Assembly: GCA_045866275.1 (NCBI GenBank)
Contig: BAAFRX010000007.1
Span: 1 to 64,000, forward strand
DNA length: 64,000 nucleotides
Source of the DNA: Sideroxyarcus sp045866275
GTDB taxonomy: Bacteria > Pseudomonadota > Gammaproteobacteria > Burkholderiales > Gallionellaceae
Reading direction: 5' to 3'
Below are positions 8,827-18,715 of the stretch, one piece after another. Under the pieces are notes generated by a model. That model was not told the origin of the DNA. It saw only the letters and a program-made list of their open reading frames with translations, and searched no databases. Both the position numbers and the translations under genes were made by a program. Positions within the stretch are counted from its first letter, which is position 1, and each line of letters starts with the position of its first letter.

Positions 8827-10286
8827 TGCATCGCACCCTGACCGTCATCAATGCGCTGGGACTGTTGCTGGTCATGTTCAGCCTGACCTATTTGCTCCCC
8901 CTCTTCACCGCGCTGATCTATCACGACGACAGTTTATTCATCGATTTCCTGCTGGCAATGGTGCTGACCGCCGGATCGGGCATCCTGATGTGGCTGCTCA
9001 CCCGGCGTTACAAGGGCGAACTTTCCACGCGCCACGGCTATTTGCTGGTGGTGACCATGTGGACGGCGATGCCGCTCTTCGCCACCCTCCCGTTGCTGCT
9101 CGCCCTTCCGGACCTGTCCTTCACCGACGCCTACTTTGAAACGATGTCCGGCATCACCACCACCGGCGCCACGGTGCTGACCGGGCTGGACATGCTGGCA
9201 CCCGCCCTCAATATCTGGCGCCATGAACTGGAATGGCTGGGCGGCCTGGGCATCATCGTGCTGGCGGTCGCGGTGCTGCCGCTACTGGGCATCGGGGGGC
9301 GCCAATTGTTCAAAGCCGAGACACCGGGGCCGATGAAAGACTCGGCGCTGACGCCGCGCATCGCCGACACCGCACGCAGCCTGTGGGTCGTTTATGTGAT
9401 CATCACTCTGGTCTGCATTGCTTCGCTCAAATGGGCCGGCATGTCCTGGCTGGATGCGATCTGTCATGGCTTTTCCACCACCGGACTGGGCGGCTTCTCC
9501 ACCCATGACGCCAGCGTCGGCTATTTCGACTCGCCGCTGATCGAATTCGTGATGATGGCCTTCATGCTGTTTGCGGTAGTCAACTTTGCCACCCACTTTC
9601 TGGCCTGGCGCGGCAAGACCTTGCGCGTCTATCGGTTCGACACCGAAGCGCAGGCGGCCCTGGGTCTCATTATCGCAAGTTGCTTCGGTATCGCCTTCTT
9701 CCTCTGGTTCAACGACGTCTATCCGGACTTCATGACCGCCTTGCGTCATGCCAGCTTCAATGTCGTGTCCATCGGCGCGAGTTCAGGTTTCGCCAGCGTC
9801 GATTACGGCCAATGGCCGATCTTTGCGCCGCTGTGGATACTGTTCGTCGGCTGCATCGCGTCCAGCTCCGGCTCCACCGGCGGCGGCATCAAGATGATCC
9901 GCACCCTGGTTTTGGTGAAGCAGGCCGGGCGCGAATTTTTGAAGCTGCTGCACCCGGCCGCCATCAATCCGATGAAGATTGGCGGCCACGTCGTCGCCAA
10001 CAACATCGTATTCGCGGTGCTCGGCTTCATTTTTCTTTATTTCATGGTGATTGCCGGCATGACGTTTGTGCTGCTCATCAGCGGCCTGGATTTCCTCACG
10101 GCCTTTACCGCCACCCTCGCCTGCGTCAACAACTTCGGCCCCGGCCTGGGGATGGTCGGCCCCGCCGGCAACTATAGCGGGCTGACCAATTTCCAGATAT
10201 GGATCTGCACCTTCGGCATGCTGGTCGGACGCCTGGAAATCTTTACCGTGCTGATCCTGTTCACCCCGGCCTTCTGGAAACGTTGA
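8826..10286 (+). CDS. trkH: Trk potassium uptake channel subunit TrkH
   Basis: 486-residue polytopic membrane protein of the TrkH/KtrB superfamily. Four pore-loop repeats are recognisable, including SGITTTGATVLTG, GFSTTGLGGFSTH, SIGASSGFASVDYG and CVNNFGPGLGMVG, surrounding hydrophobic helices. It conducts K+ across the inner membrane with TrkA bound at the cytoplasmic face. The ATG overlaps the trkA stop by one base. About 110 bases without a gene follow before pilG. Confidence 0.93.
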   Translation: MHRTLTVINALGLLLVMFSLTYLLPLFTALIYHDDSLFIDFLLAMVLTAGSGILMWLLTRRYKGELSTRHGYLLVVTMWTAMPLFATLPLLLALPDLSFTDAYFETMSGITTTGATVLTGLDMLAPALNIWRHELEWLGGLGIIVLAVAVLPLLGIGGRQLFKAETPGPMKDSALTPRIADTARSLWVVYVIITLVCIASLKWAGMSWLDAICHGFSTTGLGGFSTHDASVGYFDSPLIEFVMMAFMLFAVVNFATHFLAWRGKTLRVYRFDTEAQAALGLIIASCFGIAFFLWFNDVYPDFMTALRHASFNVVSIGASSGFASVDYGQWPIFAPLWILFVGCIASSSGSTGGGIKMIRTLVLVKQAGREFLKLLHPAAINPMKIGGHVVANNIVFAVLGFIFLYFMVIAGMTFVLLISGLDFLTAFTATLACVNNFGPGLGMVGPAGNYSGLTNFQIWICTFGMLVGRLEIFTVLILFTPAFWKR

Positions 10287-10397
10287 GCATTCCGGGCAAA
10301 ATGCGGTAGCATCTGCAACCCGCTTCCTGTAATGTTCGCAGGCGTCGGCACGACGACACGCCAGGGTAATAAAATAAACAGCGTGCAAGGAGGAAAG

Positions 10398-10805
10398 ATG
10401 AATAACAGTTTGTCTGGAGTCAATGTGTTATTGATCGACGACAGCAACACCATTCGGCGCAGTGGTGAAATTTTCCTGTCGCAGGAGGGCGCCAAAGTCA
10501 TGTTGGCGGAAGATGGCTTCGACGGTCTGTCGAAGGTGGTTGACCACAAGCCGGACATCATCTTCGTCGATGTGATGATGCCGCGCCTGGATGGTTACCA
10601 GACCTGCGCGCTGATCAAGAACCACCGCGACTTCAAAGAGGTGCCGGTCGTGATGCTGACCAGCAAGGACACGCTGTTTGACCGCGCCCGTGGCAAGCTG
10701 GTCGGTTCCGACCAGTATCTGGCCAAACCGTTCAACAAGAAGAGCCTGATTGAAGCAGTGATCGCGCATACACAACGATATGAGGAAGCTGGATATGGCA
10801 ATTAA
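10398..10805 (+). CDS. pilG: Twitching-motility response regulator PilG
   Basis: 135-residue single-domain CheY-like receiver: LLIDDSNTIRRSGE at the N-terminus, phospho-acceptor region IIFVDVMMPRLDGYQ, then VVMLTSKDTLFDRARGKL and LAKPFNKKSL with the conserved lysine. This is the typical PilG pattern in type IV pilus chemosensory clusters. The ATG at 10398 follows AAGGAGGAAAG. Its end overlaps pilH by 11 bases. Confidence 0.9.
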   Translation: MNNSLSGVNVLLIDDSNTIRRSGEIFLSQEGAKVMLAEDGFDGLSKVVDHKPDIIFVDVMMPRLDGYQTCALIKNHRDFKEVPVVMLTSKDTLFDRARGKLVGSDQYLAKPFNKKSLIEAVIAHTQRYEEAGYGN

Positions 10806-11160
10806 GAAAGTGTTGGTGGTGGACGATTCGGCGACCGAACGCCATGTGCTGGGGGAACTGCTGAACAAACAGGGTTTCGAAGTCAGCTTTGCCGAAAGCG
10901 GTGAACAGGGGGTCGCCACGGCCAAAAGCAGCTTGCCCGACCTGATCCTGATGGACGTGGTGATGCCCGGGTTGAACGGTTTTCAGGCGACGCGCGCGAT
11001 CAGCAAGGACGAAGCCACACAGCACATCCCGATCATCATCTGCACCACCAAAGGCCAGGAGACCGACAAGATCTGGGGCCTCCGCCAGGGCGCCAAGGAC
11101 TATGTCACCAAACCGATCGACGCCCAGGAGTTGCTGGGCAAGATCGCAGCACTCGGCTGA
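10795..11160 (+). CDS. pilH: Twitching-motility response regulator PilH
   Basis: 121-residue CheY-like receiver beginning MAIKKVLVVDDSATERHVL. The acceptor segment is LILMDVVMPGLNGFQATR, and the lysine is in DYVTKPIDAQELL. PilH-type regulators modulate type IV pilus motility and signal flow. The ATG at 10795 lies inside the end of pilG and has a GAGGAAGC site; an in-frame ATG 15 bases earlier is less likely. It is second in the pilGHIJ-chpA operon. Confidence 0.9.
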   Translation: MAIKKVLVVDDSATERHVLGELLNKQGFEVSFAESGEQGVATAKSSLPDLILMDVVMPGLNGFQATRAISKDEATQHIPIIICTTKGQETDKIWGLRQGAKDYVTKPIDAQELLGKIAALG

Positions 11161-11171
11161 TCCCGCCGCCC

Positions 11172-11666
11172 ATGTCCAAACGCTTCAATCTGCGCGAGTT
11201 TCAGCAACAGGTGCTGGATCGCCTGCAAGCGCATGGGGTCGGAAATGCCAAAATCTCGACGTTGGGCGTGCAGGTGGGGCAGCACCTTTGCCTGGTGGAC
11301 ATGACAGACATCAGCGAAGTTCTGCCGGTGCCGGTCATGACCCAGGTGCCGCTGACCAAACCCTGGTACTGCGGCGTCGCCAATGTGCGCGGCAACATGT
11401 ACAGCATCATCGACCTGAATGCCTTCCCCGACCAGTCGCCCACCGTGCGCGAAGCCGCGAACCGCGTGCTGCTGCTGGGGCAGCGCTTCGCCTTCAGTGC
11501 GGGCGTGCTGGTCTCGCGCGTGCTGGGATTGCGCAACACCGAAAGCTGGCAACGCACTGAAGAAAGCGGCATCGTGCGCTATCGGGACGAGCGCGGCCAA
11601 ATCTGGCACAGGCTGGACATCCAGCAACTTTTACAGCAACCGGAATTTTTGCAGATCGGGGAATGA
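11172..11666 (+). CDS. pilI: CheW-like adaptor PilI
   Basis: 164-residue single CheW domain. It begins SKRFNLREFQQQVLDRL, then shows VDMTDISEVLPVP, GVANVRGNMYSIIDLN and WHRLDIQQLLQ. PilI couples the PilJ receptor to the ChpA kinase. There are 11 bases between the pilH stop and this ATG, with only a weak ribosome binding site, so coupling to pilH is plausible. Confidence 0.88.
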   Translation: MSKRFNLREFQQQVLDRLQAHGVGNAKISTLGVQVGQHLCLVDMTDISEVLPVPVMTQVPLTKPWYCGVANVRGNMYSIIDLNAFPDQSPTVREAANRVLLLGQRFAFSAGVLVSRVLGLRNTESWQRTEESGIVRYRDERGQIWHRLDIQQLLQQPEFLQIGE

Positions 11667-11689
11667 ACCCCGGCGCTCAAGGAGAAAAC

Positions 11690-13705
11690 ATGGCCTTAAA
11701 ACTACCTTCCACAGGCACTTCATCCGCCGCCAGCAAATCCGGGGCGGCCGCCGTACAGAATTCCCGTTCGCTGCGCATTCCATGGTTCAGCGCACAGTCT
11801 TTCGACCGCCAGTTGCGCATCCTCGGCTTCCTGCTGCTGCTGTTCCTGGTCCTGGCGGCCGCTTTTTCCTACCTCGACCGGCGGGCAGCCAATGTCAGTT
11901 CGCACCAGGCGACCCAGGCGTTTAAACTGCAGCTTTATCTGCAGCGCCTGGAAAAGAATGCCGAGGTCGCCAGTATTTCGGGGGACAGCGATGCGTTCGA
12001 TGCGCTGAATGATGCGCGTTCCCAGTTCGAGACGACCCTGAAACTGCTTGATCAGGGTGAAGCCGATTTTCCCGCCACGACCGGCGCGGCGCGCGAGCCG
12101 CTGGAATCCCTGTTGCAGGAAACAGCACAGATCGGCAAGCTGCTGGACCAGGTGGAAGCGGGGCGCCCCCTGCTGGTAACGCTGGAGCGCGGCGCTTCGC
12201 TGCGCGACGATCTGCTGGCCAGCGCCAACCAGATGGTCAGCCGTATCGCGCCCGCTTATGGCGCAAAGGCGCTGCGCCTCCAGTTGTTGCTGGAACAGGT
12301 CGTGGGCACGGTGCAGACCGTGCAGACTTCATCCAACATCAAGGCGCTGGATACTTTGCCGGCGAAGCTGGCTTCCGCGCGGGCGTTGCTGGACGAGCTG
12401 ACGCCTGCCGATACGGCGGTCGCCTCCCTGTCGGAGGACTTCGAAAGCTACCAGAACGTGGTGGGTTTCATTGTGGCCAACAAAGACCTGGTGCTGAATT
12501 CACGCGCGGCAGCCCAGCAAATCCTGCAACGGGACGTGCGCATGCAGTCACTGACCCAGGGTCTGCTGAACGCCTATGAAGAGGCCGGGTCGGGCCGGGT
12601 CACCGGTTTCATGGTGGCTTTTTCCGACGGCATGTTGCTGCTGTTGCTGCTGTTGCTGTCCAAGATCTACCTGGATGAATCGCAGCGGCGCGAACACGAA
12701 TCCGACCGCATCAACAAGCATAACCAGCAGGCCATTCTGCGCCTGATGAACGAATTGTCCGATCTGGCCGACGGCGACCTGACCGCCAAGGCGACTGTCT
12801 CGGAAGACATCACCGGCGCCATCGCCGACTCGATCAACTACACCACCGATGAGTTGCGCCGGCTGGTATCGCGCGTGATCTCCGCCACCGAGCAGGTGAA
12901 CAAGGCCACGAATGATGCGGGTACAGTGACCCAGGGGCTGCTGACCGCGACCCAGAAACAGGCGTCCGAAATCCGCGATGCGGTCGGCGCGGTGGAACTG
13001 ATGACCAAATCGATTCAGGAAGTTGACAGCAGTGCGGCGCAGTCGGCTACGGTGGCGCGCCATACCCAGGAAGTGACGGAACAGGGCGCTCAGGCGGTGC
13101 GCAACGCGGTGGCCGGCATGAACGGCATTCGCGAACAGATTCAGGAAACCTCGAAACGCATCAAACGGCTGGGCGAAAGTTCGCAGGAAATCGGCGAAAT
13201 CGTGGACCTGATTTCCGACATCACCGAACAAACCAACGTGCTCGCGCTGAACGCGGCCATCCAGGCCGCTTCCGCCGGCGAAGCGGGACGCGGCTTTGCG
13301 GTGGTGGCAGAAGAAGTGCAGCGCCTCGCGGAACGGTCCGCAGAAGCGACCAAGCAGATCGGCTTGCTGGTCAAGACCATTCAGGGCGACACGCAGGATG
13401 CGGTGACCGCGATGGAAAAAAGCACCCAGGGCGTGGTGCAGGGGGCGCAGTTGGCCGATGAGGCCGGGCAATCGCTGCATCAGATCGAACAGGCGACCCG
13501 CGAACTGAACGACCTGGTGAACAGCATTTCGGTTTCCACCCAGGTGCAGACCGACATGGCCCAGGAGGTGGCCGGCGTGATGGCCGACATTCTGAAAATT
13601 ACCGAACAAACCTCCAAAGGCACCCAGCTCACCAGTGCCTCGGTGACCCAGCTGGAAGGGCTGGCACGGGAATTGAGCAGTTCCGTATCCGGTTTCAAAC
13701 TTTAA
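11690..13705 (+). CDS. pilJ: Type IV pilus methyl-accepting chemotaxis protein PilJ
   Basis: 671-residue receptor. Membrane segments are near residues 41-61 (ILGFLLLLFLVLAAAF) and about 315-332 (DGMLLLLLLLLSKIYL), enclosing a PilJ-type periplasmic domain. The C-terminal half is an MCP coiled coil with the conserved hairpin ITEQTNVLALNAAIQAASAG. It is thought to sense pilus or surface cues. An upstream in-frame ATG exists at 11663, but 11690 has an AAGGAG site at good spacing and is preferred. No pilK-type methyltransferase gene follows; chpA comes 12 bases later. Confidence 0.9.
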   Translation: MALKLPSTGTSSAASKSGAAAVQNSRSLRIPWFSAQSFDRQLRILGFLLLLFLVLAAAFSYLDRRAANVSSHQATQAFKLQLYLQRLEKNAEVASISGDSDAFDALNDARSQFETTLKLLDQGEADFPATTGAAREPLESLLQETAQIGKLLDQVEAGRPLLVTLERGASLRDDLLASANQMVSRIAPAYGAKALRLQLLLEQVVGTVQTVQTSSNIKALDTLPAKLASARALLDELTPADTAVASLSEDFESYQNVVGFIVANKDLVLNSRAAAQQILQRDVRMQSLTQGLLNAYEEAGSGRVTGFMVAFSDGMLLLLLLLLSKIYLDESQRREHESDRINKHNQQAILRLMNELSDLADGDLTAKATVSEDITGAIADSINYTTDELRRLVSRVISATEQVNKATNDAGTVTQGLLTATQKQASEIRDAVGAVELMTKSIQEVDSSAAQSATVARHTQEVTEQGAQAVRNAVAGMNGIREQIQETSKRIKRLGESSQEIGEIVDLISDITEQTNVLALNAAIQAASAGEAGRGFAVVAEEVQRLAERSAEATKQIGLLVKTIQGDTQDAVTAMEKSTQGVVQGAQLADEAGQSLHQIEQATRELNDLVNSISVSTQVQTDMAQEVAGVMADILKITEQTSKGTQLTSASVTQLEGLARELSSSVSGFKL

Positions 13706-13717
13706 GCCGGGTCGCGC

Positions 13718-16700
13718 GTGTCCACCTCGTTCAATCCGCAGTTGCTGCTACCGGTCAAAAGCGAACTCGACCGTTCGCTGGCCGCCATCATCCGCGACAG
13801 CCAGACTTTTTTCGCGGCACCCGCCGGTTCGCCGGAAGCGCTGGAGCGCGCGCGCAACGAACTGCACCGCGCCAAGGGGGTGTTGCAGATGCTCAATCTG
13901 CATGGGCTGGTGGCATTTTGCGCGGAAGTGGAAATCCTGCTGGGCGAACTCGCCGCCGATCCCGCACAGGCCACCCCGATGCACCAGGATGCGGTCCAGC
14001 ATGCCTTGTTCGGACTCACCCATTATCTGGATGCGCTGGCTGGCGGCGCACCCAATGCCACCCTGCGCCTGTTCCCGGAATATCAGGAACTGCATCAGGT
14101 GCGCGGCCTGGAGATGGCTTTTGAGGTGGACCTGTTTTTTCCCGAACTCGGGGTCCAGCTTCCCCCGGCCATCCTCCAGTCCGCGCCGCCGGCCGATGCC
14201 GGTGCCCGCATCAAGCAGGCGCGCATGCATTTTCAGCAGGGATTGCTCAAGTGGCTGCGCCAGGAAAGCCCCGGTGAAGCGCTGCGCGCCATGCGTGGCG
14301 CGCTCGCCATCGTTTCCCTGTGCTCGGATCCGGCGCAACGGTCTTTCTGGTGGGTCGCGCAAGGGCTGCTGGATTGCGTGTCGCTCGATGGGGTTCCACC
14401 CGACCTGAACATCAAGAAATCGTTCAGCCGGATCGATCAGCGCATGCGCAGTCTGCTGGAGGGCAGCGCGTTCGATGAAGTTGCCGCGTTGAGCGAATTG
14501 CTGTATCTGATTGCGCGCAGTCACACGGTGAGCGAGACCGTCGAACAGATCAAACAGCGTTTCGATCTCGACACCTATCTGCCGGAAGCGCCGCCCCTGC
14601 CACCCGGAGAAATGGCGGCCCTGCTCGACCATTTGCGGGCGCAATTGGCGGCGACCAATGAGTCGTGGGAACAGTGCGTGCTGAATGACCGGGCCGCCTG
14701 TGCACGCTTTGCGCACCTGACCGAACAGTTGTTGCAGCTGGCAGACCCGCTGGATCGGAATACCCTGCAATTCCTGTGCACCCAGATTCATGCCACTGCC
14801 GCCAATATCGAAACGCCGGAACATGCGCAGCCGGTTGCCATGGATATGGCCATGGCGCTGCTGCTGCTGGGCAGCGGCATCGAACATTATCAGCACTTGG
14901 GCAGCGGCTTCCATGAACAGGCGCGCATCGTCGCCATGCGTCTGCAGCAGGCGCTGCTGCAACGCCCGGAAGATACCGGCAAGCTCTCCAGTCTGGTGGC
15001 GCTGTACTGCGAAATGGAGCAGCGCGAGGTCATGGCGCCGCTGGCGGCCGAGATGCAGAGCAATCTGCAACAGATCGAGCAAACTCTGAACGCGTTTTTC
15101 GGCAACGCGGCCAAACGCACGGAATTGCTGCAAGTCGGCCGCATGTTGAGCCAGGTGCAGGGCGGGCTGCATATCCTGTCGCTGGAAGTGGCCGAACAAT
15201 TGCTGGTCGCCCTGCGTCATTCCATCGAGCGCTATCAGCAGGGTGACACGCCTTCCGTAACCGAGATGCGCGCGGTGGCGGCCGCCCTCAGTGCGGCCGA
15301 TGATTATGTGCAACGCTTGAGAATGGGACAGCAACCGGATCCGGTCGCGTTAAGCGCCGCACTGCATGAACTGGAGCAGGCTGCCGGTCGCCAGGCAACG
15401 GAGAGTGCGGTGCCGGAAGAGGAAGCGGCGGCTTCGGTGGTCTCTGTCCGCACCGGCGACGAAGATGCCGAACTGCTGGAAGTCTTTCTGGAAGAAGCAC
15501 AGGAAGTCATGGAGACGCTGCGCGCCAATCTGGAGATCGGACGCCTGCATCTGGACAGCCGCGAGCCCTGGGTCATCATGCGCCGCTCCTTCCACACCCT
15601 GAAGGGCAGCGGCCGCATGGTGGGTCTGAACGAGCTGGGCGAAGTGGCCTGGGCGGTCGAGCGCGCCATGAACAAGTGGCTGGCGACAGAGCAGCCCGCG
15701 ACACCGGAATTGCTGGAGATGGTGGGCGATGCCGAGGTGTTGTTCCAGCATTGGGTGGAGATGCTGAAGAGCGGCAGCACCACCGCGCGCATCGACACCT
15801 CGCATCTGCTGACTGCGGCTGACTGCATAGAGCATGACAAACCCTTGCCGGCACCGGTCCACCCGCACCAGGCCACCTCCGAACAGGCCGTGCCGGCAAC
15901 CATCGAGCGTGAGGTTGCCGCGACTGAGCCGGTTTCGCCGCCGCCTGCGGCAGAAGAACCGCCGGTTGTCATCGGCACGGTCAGCCTGTCGCCGATGCTG
16001 TTCCGCATCGCCTCGGAAGAAGCCGTCGAGCATGCACGCGCACTGCGCGCGCGCCTGGAAGAACTGCAAGACACGGTCAGCCCGGTCATTTCCCACGCCT
16101 TCATGCGTGCGGCGCACACCCTGGCGGGCGTGAATCGCACCCTGGGTTTTTTGCCCGTCGCCGAGCTCGCCTTTGCCTTGGAAAATTGGCTGGAACCGCG
16201 CATCGACAAGCCCGGTGCGGTAGCAACTCCGCAGCTGGTGTTACTCGACGATGTGATCTCCGCGCTGGAAAGACTGTGCGCAGGCATACGCAATCTCGAA
16301 GCGCCCGCCGAACAGACGCAACTCATCGCGCGCCTGGCGGAGGACAAGTCCCTGGCCGTACCGAACGTACCGGTGGAGCAGGAAGAACCCGCACTTGAAG
16401 CGCCGGTCGCTGAAATCGCGGAACCGGATACCGCAGCCAGCGCAGCCGTCGCGCCGACTGTCCCGCAACAGCCGCGCCATGTCCATGATGAGGTCGATGA
16501 GCAACTGCTCCCGATCTTCCTGGAAGAAGCGCACGATCTGTATCCGCAAATCGGCAGCACCCTGCGCGCATGGCGCGCAACGCCGGACGATGCCCAGCTC
16601 GGACGGACCCTGCAGCGCAGCCTGCATACCCTCAAGGGCAGCGCGCGCATGGCAGGGGCAATGCGTCTGGGTGAACTGACCCACCGCGTCGAGGATCGGG

Positions 16701-18715
16701 TCAACAAGGCGATCACCCAGCACGAGTTGAATGATGCGCTGTGGGGCGAACTGGATAACTACCTCGACCGCATCGCCCAGGCCATCGATCACCTGACCAC
16801 GCCGCAACCCGTCGAACCCGTTGCCGCAGGACTGGCGGCAGAGGCGGAAGTTGCACCGGCGCCTGTCGCCGTTGCGGCGCTGGAAGTGGGCGCAGAACGC
16901 GCCATGCAGGCCGCCTTGCTGCGCGTGCGTTCCGACACGGTTGACCGCCTGGTCAACGCGGCCGGCGAAGTCAGCGTGACGCGCGCGCGCGTCGAAGCCG
17001 AGTTGCGCGAATTCAGGAGCGGTATCCTGGAATTGACCGACAGCGTCACTCGTCTGCGCAAGCAATTGCGTGAAGTCGAGATTCAGGCGGAAAGCCAGAT
17101 GCAGGCGCGCGTTGCCGCCAGCGGCGAGTCCGAAAGCCATTTCGATCCGCTCGAATTCGACCGATTCACCCGCCTGCAGGAGCTGACGCGCTTCATGAAC
17201 GAAAGCGTGCATGACGTGCAGACCGTGCAGCAATCCCTGCTCAAAAATCTGGACGAAACCACGGCCGCGCTCAATGCCCAGGGCCGGCTGAATCGCGACC
17301 TGCAACAGGATCTGATGAGCGTACGCATGGTTCCGTTCTCCAGCATCAGCGAACGTCTGTACCGCATCGTGCGTCAGACCGGCAAGGAGTTGGGCAAGCG
17401 CGCCAACCTGGAGCTATCCGGTGCCGAGATCGAACTCGACCGCAGCGTGCTGGAAAAGATGACGGCGCCGTTCGAGCACCTGCTGCGCAACGCGCTCGCC
17501 CACGGCCTGGAAATGCCGGAGCAGCGCACCCGGAACGGGAAGACGCCGATCGGTGAAATCACCCTGTCCCTGCGCCAGGAGAGCAACGAGGTGGTCTTCG
17601 AGCTGGCGGATGATGGCGCCGGCCTCGACCTCGCGCGTATCCGGCAGAAAGCGCAGGAAAAAAATCTCATCTCGGCGGACGAATCGCTCAGCGACGACCA
17701 ACTGATCCAGTTGATCTTCACCGCCGGCCTCTCGACGGCGGGAGAAGTCAGTGAAATCGCCGGGCGCGGGATCGGACTGGACGTGGTGCGCAGCGAAGTG
17801 TCCGCGCTCGGCGGTCGCATCGATCTTGCGTCACAACCCGGGCAGGGCGTGCACTTCACCATTCACCTGCCGCTCACCCTGGCCGTAACGCGGACCCTGA
17901 TGGTGCGCGCCGCGCAATCGGTCTATGCGCTGCCGTCTTCCATGGTGGAGCACGTGCAGCAAGTCAAACCGGCCGAGCTGGATGCCCTCTATGCGCAACA
18001 GCATGTGATGTGGCAGGACAAGCGTTACCCCCTGTTCTACCTGCCACGCGTGCTGGGAAACGATCAGGCCGAGATCATCAGCCAGCCGCACAATCCGATC
18101 CTGTTCCTGCGTAGCGGCGAACAGCGCATCGCGCTGCACGTGGACGAACTGCTGGGCAACCAGGAAGTCGTGGTCAAGAACATCGGGCCGCAACTGGCGC
18201 GCCTGCCCGGCATTGCCGGGGCCACGGTATCCACCAGTGGCGAGGTGATCCTCATCATCAACCCGGTCGCTTTCACCCAGCGCATCGCCGTGGCACGCAA
18301 GATTATCCGACCCGAATCGGTCAGCGAGGCCGTGCACCACAAACCGCTGGTGATGGTGGTGGACGACTCGCTCACCGTGCGCAAGATCACCACGCGCCTG
18401 CTGGAGCGTTCCGGCTACCAGGTGGTCACCGCCAAGGACGGCGTGGATGCGCTGGAACAACTGATGGAGATCTCGCCCGATGCGATGCTGCTCGACATCG
18501 AGATGCCGCGCATGGACGGGTTCGAGGTCGCCAAGCGGCTACGCCAGGATAGCAAGACCAGGAATTTGCCGATCATCATGATCACCTCGCGCACCGCGGA
18601 CAAGCACCGCAACTACGCGCTGGAACTGGGCGTCAACGAATACCTCGGCAAGCCCTACCAGGAAGAAGCGTTGCTGGGCCACCTCGCGCGTTTCATCCAG
18701 AAGCCGTCCGTTTGA
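13718..18715 (+). CDS. chpA: Hybrid chemosensory histidine kinase ChpA/PilL
   Basis: 1665-residue CheA-type hybrid. Visible in order are: HRAKG near residue 50; Hpt with HTLKGSGRM near 626; a degenerate Hpt-like AHTLAG near 802; Hpt with HTLKGSARM near 969; a dimerisation and ATP-binding kinase core (LLRNALAHGLEMPE near 1254, GRGIGLDVVRSEV near 1348); a CheW-like domain; and a C-terminal receiver (VMVVDDSLTVRKI near 1545, LLDIEMPRMDGFE, LGKPYQ). It receives signals from PilJ/PilI and passes phosphate to PilG/PilH. It is shorter than the Pseudomonas ChpA, with fewer Hpt modules. The start is GTG. The 3' end overlaps convergent phrB by 23 bases. Confidence 0.9.
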   Translation: MSTSFNPQLLLPVKSELDRSLAAIIRDSQTFFAAPAGSPEALERARNELHRAKGVLQMLNLHGLVAFCAEVEILLGELAADPAQATPMHQDAVQHALFGLTHYLDALAGGAPNATLRLFPEYQELHQVRGLEMAFEVDLFFPELGVQLPPAILQSAPPADAGARIKQARMHFQQGLLKWLRQESPGEALRAMRGALAIVSLCSDPAQRSFWWVAQGLLDCVSLDGVPPDLNIKKSFSRIDQRMRSLLEGSAFDEVAALSELLYLIARSHTVSETVEQIKQRFDLDTYLPEAPPLPPGEMAALLDHLRAQLAATNESWEQCVLNDRAACARFAHLTEQLLQLADPLDRNTLQFLCTQIHATAANIETPEHAQPVAMDMAMALLLLGSGIEHYQHLGSGFHEQARIVAMRLQQALLQRPEDTGKLSSLVALYCEMEQREVMAPLAAEMQSNLQQIEQTLNAFFGNAAKRTELLQVGRMLSQVQGGLHILSLEVAEQLLVALRHSIERYQQGDTPSVTEMRAVAAALSAADDYVQRLRMGQQPDPVALSAALHELEQAAGRQATESAVPEEEAAASVVSVRTGDEDAELLEVFLEEAQEVMETLRANLEIGRLHLDSREPWVIMRRSFHTLKGSGRMVGLNELGEVAWAVERAMNKWLATEQPATPELLEMVGDAEVLFQHWVEMLKSGSTTARIDTSHLLTAADCIEHDKPLPAPVHPHQATSEQAVPATIEREVAATEPVSPPPAAEEPPVVIGTVSLSPMLFRIASEEAVEHARALRARLEELQDTVSPVISHAFMRAAHTLAGVNRTLGFLPVAELAFALENWLEPRIDKPGAVATPQLVLLDDVISALERLCAGIRNLEAPAEQTQLIARLAEDKSLAVPNVPVEQEEPALEAPVAEIAEPDTAASAAVAPTVPQQPRHVHDEVDEQLLPIFLEEAHDLYPQIGSTLRAWRATPDDAQLGRTLQRSLHTLKGSARMAGAMRLGELTHRVEDRVNKAITQHELNDALWGELDNYLDRIAQAIDHLTTPQPVEPVAAGLAAEAEVAPAPVAVAALEVGAERAMQAALLRVRSDTVDRLVNAAGEVSVTRARVEAELREFRSGILELTDSVTRLRKQLREVEIQAESQMQARVAASGESESHFDPLEFDRFTRLQELTRFMNESVHDVQTVQQSLLKNLDETTAALNAQGRLNRDLQQDLMSVRMVPFSSISERLYRIVRQTGKELGKRANLELSGAEIELDRSVLEKMTAPFEHLLRNALAHGLEMPEQRTRNGKTPIGEITLSLRQESNEVVFELADDGAGLDLARIRQKAQEKNLISADESLSDDQLIQLIFTAGLSTAGEVSEIAGRGIGLDVVRSEVSALGGRIDLASQPGQGVHFTIHLPLTLAVTRTLMVRAAQSVYALPSSMVEHVQQVKPAELDALYAQQHVMWQDKRYPLFYLPRVLGNDQAEIISQPHNPILFLRSGEQRIALHVDELLGNQEVVVKNIGPQLARLPGIAGATVSTSGEVILIINPVAFTQRIAVARKIIRPESVSEAVHHKPLVMVVDDSLTVRKITTRLLERSGYQVVTAKDGVDALEQLMEISPDAMLLDIEMPRMDGFEVAKRLRQDSKTRNLPIIMITSRTADKHRNYALELGVNEYLGKPYQEEALLGHLARFIQKPSV

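Noticed and set aside
13748..16716. Long minus-strand frames opposite chpA
   Set aside because: Shadows of a GC-rich gene with biased third positions; low-complexity composition and no domain.
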